Shown here: positions 43,525 through 45,768 of the stretch, in pieces
How positions within the stretch are numbered: position 1 is the stretch's first letter
Layout: every line of letters starts with the position of its first letter
DNA from: JBDTMT01 sp033764095
GTDB taxonomy: Bacteria; Desulfobacterota; Binatia; HRBIN30; CADEER01
Assembly (NCBI GenBank): GCA_033764095.1
Contig: JANRJF010000488.1
Span: 1 to 45,768, forward strand
DNA length: 45,768 nt
Reading direction: 5' to 3'
The notes under the pieces: generated by a model
Seen by the model: only the letters and a program-made list of their open reading frames with translations
Databases searched by the model: none
What the model was told of the DNA's origin: nothing
Translations under genes and position numbers: made by a program

Positions 43525-44127
43525 TCACCCCTGCGCGGCCTTGCAGGCCGGACGCTCGGTGCAGCGCGCCAGCCAGGCGGCGACGTTCGGCGTCTTGCCC
43601 AGGTCGACACCGGACATCGCCACCCACACCGCCACCGAGGCGACGTTGAGGTCGGCGGCGCCGAAGCGATCACCGAGCAGGTACGGCCGCGTCCGCAGCG
43701 CGCCTTCCAGCACGCCGAGCGGAGCCGCGAGCTTCGCCTCGGCCGCGTCGGCCACGTCGGGCTTGCGCTGATCCTTGGGGAGCGCACGGCGATGCATCAG
43801 CACCGGCAGCGCCTGCGGCTCCAGCTCGGTCATCGCCCACAGGCTCCACTGATAGGTGCGCCCCTCGTCGGCGACGGTCGACGGCCACAGCGAGTCGGCG
43901 CCGTACTTGCGCGCCAGGTAGAGGTTGATCGCCAGCGATTCCCACAGCACCACCTCGCCGTCGACCAGCACCGGGATGTGGCCATTCGGGTTGAGCTTGA
44001 GGAACTCGGCGCTGCGCGTCTCGCCGGTGAAGCTGGTCGGTACGTTGTCGAACTCGAGGCCGAGCTCGCGCAGCATCCACAACGGCCGGAAGGCGCGCGA
44101 GCGCGGCACGCCGTACAACTTGATCAT
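43525..44127 (-). CDS. Glutathione S-transferase family protein
   Basis: 200 residues from the ATG at 44127, which has AGGGGGT at good spacing; a GTG two codons upstream is possible. The N-terminal thioredoxin-like domain has IKLYGVPRSRAFRPLWMLRE, with a Ser in the position used by many GSTs, then NPNGHIPVLVDGEVVLWESL, the cis-Pro and the glutathione-binding Glu-Ser. The C-terminal helical domain has RPYLLGDRFGAADLNVASV, the GST N-capping box, and ends NVAAWLARCTERPACKAAQ. A cytosolic detoxification or redox enzyme with unknown substrate. The ending resembles the remnant at 5795-6028 only in family features. Confidence 0.92.
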   Translation of the reverse strand: MIKLYGVPRSRAFRPLWMLRELGLEFDNVPTSFTGETRSAEFLKLNPNGHIPVLVDGEVVLWESLAINLYLARKYGADSLWPSTVADEGRTYQWSLWAMTELEPQALPVLMHRRALPKDQRKPDVADAAEAKLAAPLGVLEGALRTRPYLLGDRFGAADLNVASVAVWVAMSGVDLGKTPNVAAWLARCTERPACKAAQG

Positions 44128-44191
44128 CGCCACCCCCTTGCAGTGAGAGGCGGCGAGCTATCCAGAACGGCGCGCCGAGGGCAAGCGCGGC

Positions 44192-44842
44192 TCATGGCGC
44201 CGCGCTCGGCGGCGCGGCGGGCGGCGGCGGTGCGAAGGCGCCCTGCGCGCGCAGCTGCGCGTAGAGGTGATCGCCGAGCCGGGCGATCGTCTCCTCGTGT
44301 CCGCGCTGCCCGACCGGTAGCGCGAAGACGAGAAACAGCTCGACCCAGGCCTCGTCGCTGCCGGCAATGCTGGCGTGGTAGGTCTGCCCGCTCGCCACGT
44401 CGGTGAGCGCGTACTGCACGTCGTACTGCTGTTCCACCGAGTACGGCAGCAGGAAGAGCGTCAGGCCGCTCAACACCTGGGCCAACAGGCTCGAGTCGCC
44501 GTACTGGCTGCCGCTCAACGTGATCTGGTACGGCGCCGAGCCGCTGAAGCGGCCCGCCTCGACGTAGGTCGCCTCGCTGATGTAGCCGCGCGCCTTCCAG
44601 TGCTTGAGGATCGCGTCGTTCAGCAGGCGACCGGCGTAGTTGGAGGTGATCATCTTGCCGCCCTCCAGCGTGAAGGCGAAGTCGCCGACCGTCTGCTCGA
44701 CGCGTGGCGGCGGTGGCGGCGGCGGCGCGGCCGCCGCCAGGGGCGGCGGATTGGCGCCGGCGATGGTGTAGACGCAACCGCTGGTGGCCGCGCAGGCCAG
44801 CGTCAGCAGCACCAGTGCCGCACCTCGTCGCCCATGCCTCAT
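44192..44842 (-). CDS. Outer-membrane-type lipoprotein of unknown function
   Basis: 216 residues with a lipoprotein signal peptide: hydrophobic ALVLLTLACAATSGC, with Cys23 as the lipidation site. A proline run (PPPPPPP, about 41-47) precedes a folded domain with FAFTLEGGKMITSNYAGRLL, AILKHWKARGYISEA, and VQYALTDVASGQTYHASIAG, ending in another Pro/Ala-rich tail. One hydrophobic stretch (VELFLVFALPVG, about 167-178) may be a membrane contact. No family recognised. Its ATG overlaps the stop of the upstream lipoprotein gene as ATGA, so the two are probably made together. Confidence 0.78.
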   Translation of the reverse strand: MRHGRRGAALVLLTLACAATSGCVYTIAGANPPPLAAAAPPPPPPPRVEQTVGDFAFTLEGGKMITSNYAGRLLNDAILKHWKARGYISEATYVEAGRFSGSAPYQITLSGSQYGDSSLLAQVLSGLTLFLLPYSVEQQYDVQYALTDVASGQTYHASIAGSDEAWVELFLVFALPVGQRGHEETIARLGDHLYAQLRAQGAFAPPPPAAPPSAAP

Positions 44843-45270
44843 GCTGCCCCTCCCGTCATCGCCAGCACGCGCTGGCGCAGCGCGCGACTCGCGGCGTCGA
44901 ACACGTTCGGCTGGCAGCCGCCCGTCCAGCCCTTGGCCTCCACCTCGACCAGCGTCCGTTGGTCGCGTCGGATCGAAAAGCGCACGTTGTTCAGCGTGCC
45001 GCAGTCGCGCGCCCCCTGGTCGATGCCGACCGTGACGCGCGTCAGGTAGGCGTCGGCGCGCGGCTGGTCGAGGACCTGAAAGCCCGCCGCGCGCAGCGCC
45101 GCGACGATCGCCGCCTTCTGGCGCGCCGCGGTGACGAAGAGCACCGGATCGGTGCCGGCCGGCAGCGGCGCCTCGACGTGCACCGCCGGCGCGCTGCTGC
45201 AGCCGAGCAGCCAGACGACGACCAGACAGCCCGCCAGCCGCCGCGCCGCGCGCCCGGTTTCTGCCCGCAT
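44839..45270 (-). CDS. Small lipoprotein of unknown function
   Basis: 143 residues from the ATG at 45270. The signal peptide LAGCLVVVWLLGC ends in a lipobox with Cys24, followed by SSAPAV. The mature domain (about 30-143) reads as an alpha/beta fold: DPVLFVTAARQKAAIVAALRAAG, FQVLDQPRADAYLTRVTVGI, RDCGTLNNVRFSIRRDQRTL, VEVEAKGWTGGCQPNVFDAAS. It has the feel of small periplasmic lipoproteins that compute a difference or bind a polymer, but I cannot name it. It overlaps the next lipoprotein gene by 4 nt and probably forms a functional pair with it. Confidence 0.72.
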   Translation of the reverse strand: MRAETGRAARRLAGCLVVVWLLGCSSAPAVHVEAPLPAGTDPVLFVTAARQKAAIVAALRAAGFQVLDQPRADAYLTRVTVGIDQGARDCGTLNNVRFSIRRDQRTLVEVEAKGWTGGCQPNVFDAASRALRQRVLAMTGGAA

Positions 45271-45341
45271 GGCCAGGGCACTACACCGGTGGTAGCGCCG
45301 CGGGCAACTGAACAGCCGGGCGGCCGCGGCCGGCGCGCAGC

Positions 45342-45768
45342 TCAGGCGGCGCCGGCTTCCGGCTCGTGCCCCAGCCAGTGGTCGAGGCGGGCGCGCAACT
45401 GCTCGGGGCGGACCGGCTTGGCGATGTAGTCGTCCATCCCGGCGGCCAGGCAGCGCTCGCGGTCCTCGCTGGTGGCGTTGGCGGTCATGGCGATGATCGG
45501 GACGCGGCCGTCGCGCTCGCGCGCGCGGATGGCGGCGGTCGCCTCGAAGCCGTCCATCACCGGCATCTGGCAGTCCATCAGCACCAGGTCGTACCGCAGG
45601 CGCTCCAGCGCGGTGACCGCCTCGCGGCCGTTGGCGGCGACGTCGACGCGACAACCGAGCTTCTCCAGCTGGCGCAGCGCGACCTTCTGATTGACGACGT
45701 TGTCCTCGACCACCAGCACGCGCGCGCGCGGCGCCGCCGCGGCGGCCGGCGCGCTGCGCGCCGCGGCG
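45342..45768 (-). CDS. C-terminal receiver domain of a hybrid histidine kinase (runs off the window)
   Basis: The open frame continues past the right edge. An Ala/Pro-rich linker (about 45720-45768) leads to a complete receiver: VLVVEDNVVNQKVALRQLE, DLVLMDCQMPVMDG with the phosphoacceptor Asp, IIAMTANA, and DDYIAKPVRPEQL with the conserved Lys. VEDN-x-x-NQ and MDCQMPVMDG are the wording of receivers at the end of hybrid sensor kinases, so the kinase part should lie beyond the window. A stand-alone receiver starting at the GTG at 45719 is less likely. Confidence 0.87.
   Translation of the reverse strand, partial: AAARSAPAAAAAPRARVLVVEDNVVNQKVALRQLEKLGCRVDVAANGREAVTALERLRYDLVLMDCQMPVMDGFEATAAIRARERDGRVPIIAMTANATSEDRERCLAAGMDDYIAKPVRPEQLRARLDHWLGHEPEAGAA

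Noticed and set aside
40406..43627. Long leftward frame overlapping recC in another register
   Set aside because: No hydrophobic core pattern or motifs; RecC landmarks occupy the other frame.

Overview
Organism. The window is very GC-rich, Gram-negative bacterial chromosome. LpxB and WaaA (lipid A and Kdo), RecBCD, a sigma-54 activator and FixJ-type regulators are all present. Two exported proteins end in a four-cysteine double EF-hand module (CAGDC...TC...GC). I associate that combination with deltaproteobacteria-like environmental lineages such as Candidatus Binatota. The placement is inference; no rRNA or tRNA gene is visible to anchor it.

Layout. 1-5586 (leftward): surface-glycan operon with three GT4-type glycosyltransferases and an MBOAT/SGNH pair that should O-acylate the glycan. 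5795-6028: small frame resembling the C-terminal end of a glutathione S-transferase. 6083-6766 (rightward): DUF374 acyltransferase. 6850-15008 (leftward, mostly overlapping or near-abutting genes): waaA, lpxB, a FabL-type enoyl reductase, FabG, an AcpXL-like carrier protein, a complete ketosynthase, a second ketosynthase whose active-site Cys is Ser, and an LpxL/LpxXL-like acyltransferase. This resembles the rhizobial acpXL-fabF2XL-fabF1XL-lpxXL locus that makes and attaches a very long lipid A acyl chain, but uses different reductases and shows no dehydratase. It is the most interesting system here. A 30-codon membrane peptide may lead this operon. 15494-16898: LOG-family protein and an exported protein. 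16941-18210: frameshifted MFS transporter. 18481-22713: convergent glgB and glgP separated by a near-perfect 98-bp palindrome. 22792-24018: diadenylate cyclase fused to a YbbR domain. 24198-26084 and 28140-30491: the two EF-hand-tailed exported proteins, flanking a three-PAS histidine kinase (26279-28165). 30592-31245: DUF1080 protein. 31431-34694: sigma-54 activator and two FixJ-like regulators. 34887-43329: recC-recB-recD. 43525-45768: glutathione S-transferase, two overlapping lipoprotein genes and the tail of a hybrid kinase.

Repeats. Several unrelated families of short-unit repeats (7- or 8-bp units set against inverted copies) sit in intergenic gaps at 6751-6858, 11446-11511, 18221-18349, 20373-20470 and 24076-24200. 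Several supply or border the stop codons of neighbouring genes. A separate 20-bp element occurs in opposite orientations at 26150 and 43427. No CRISPR array, insertion sequence, rRNA or tRNA gene was found.
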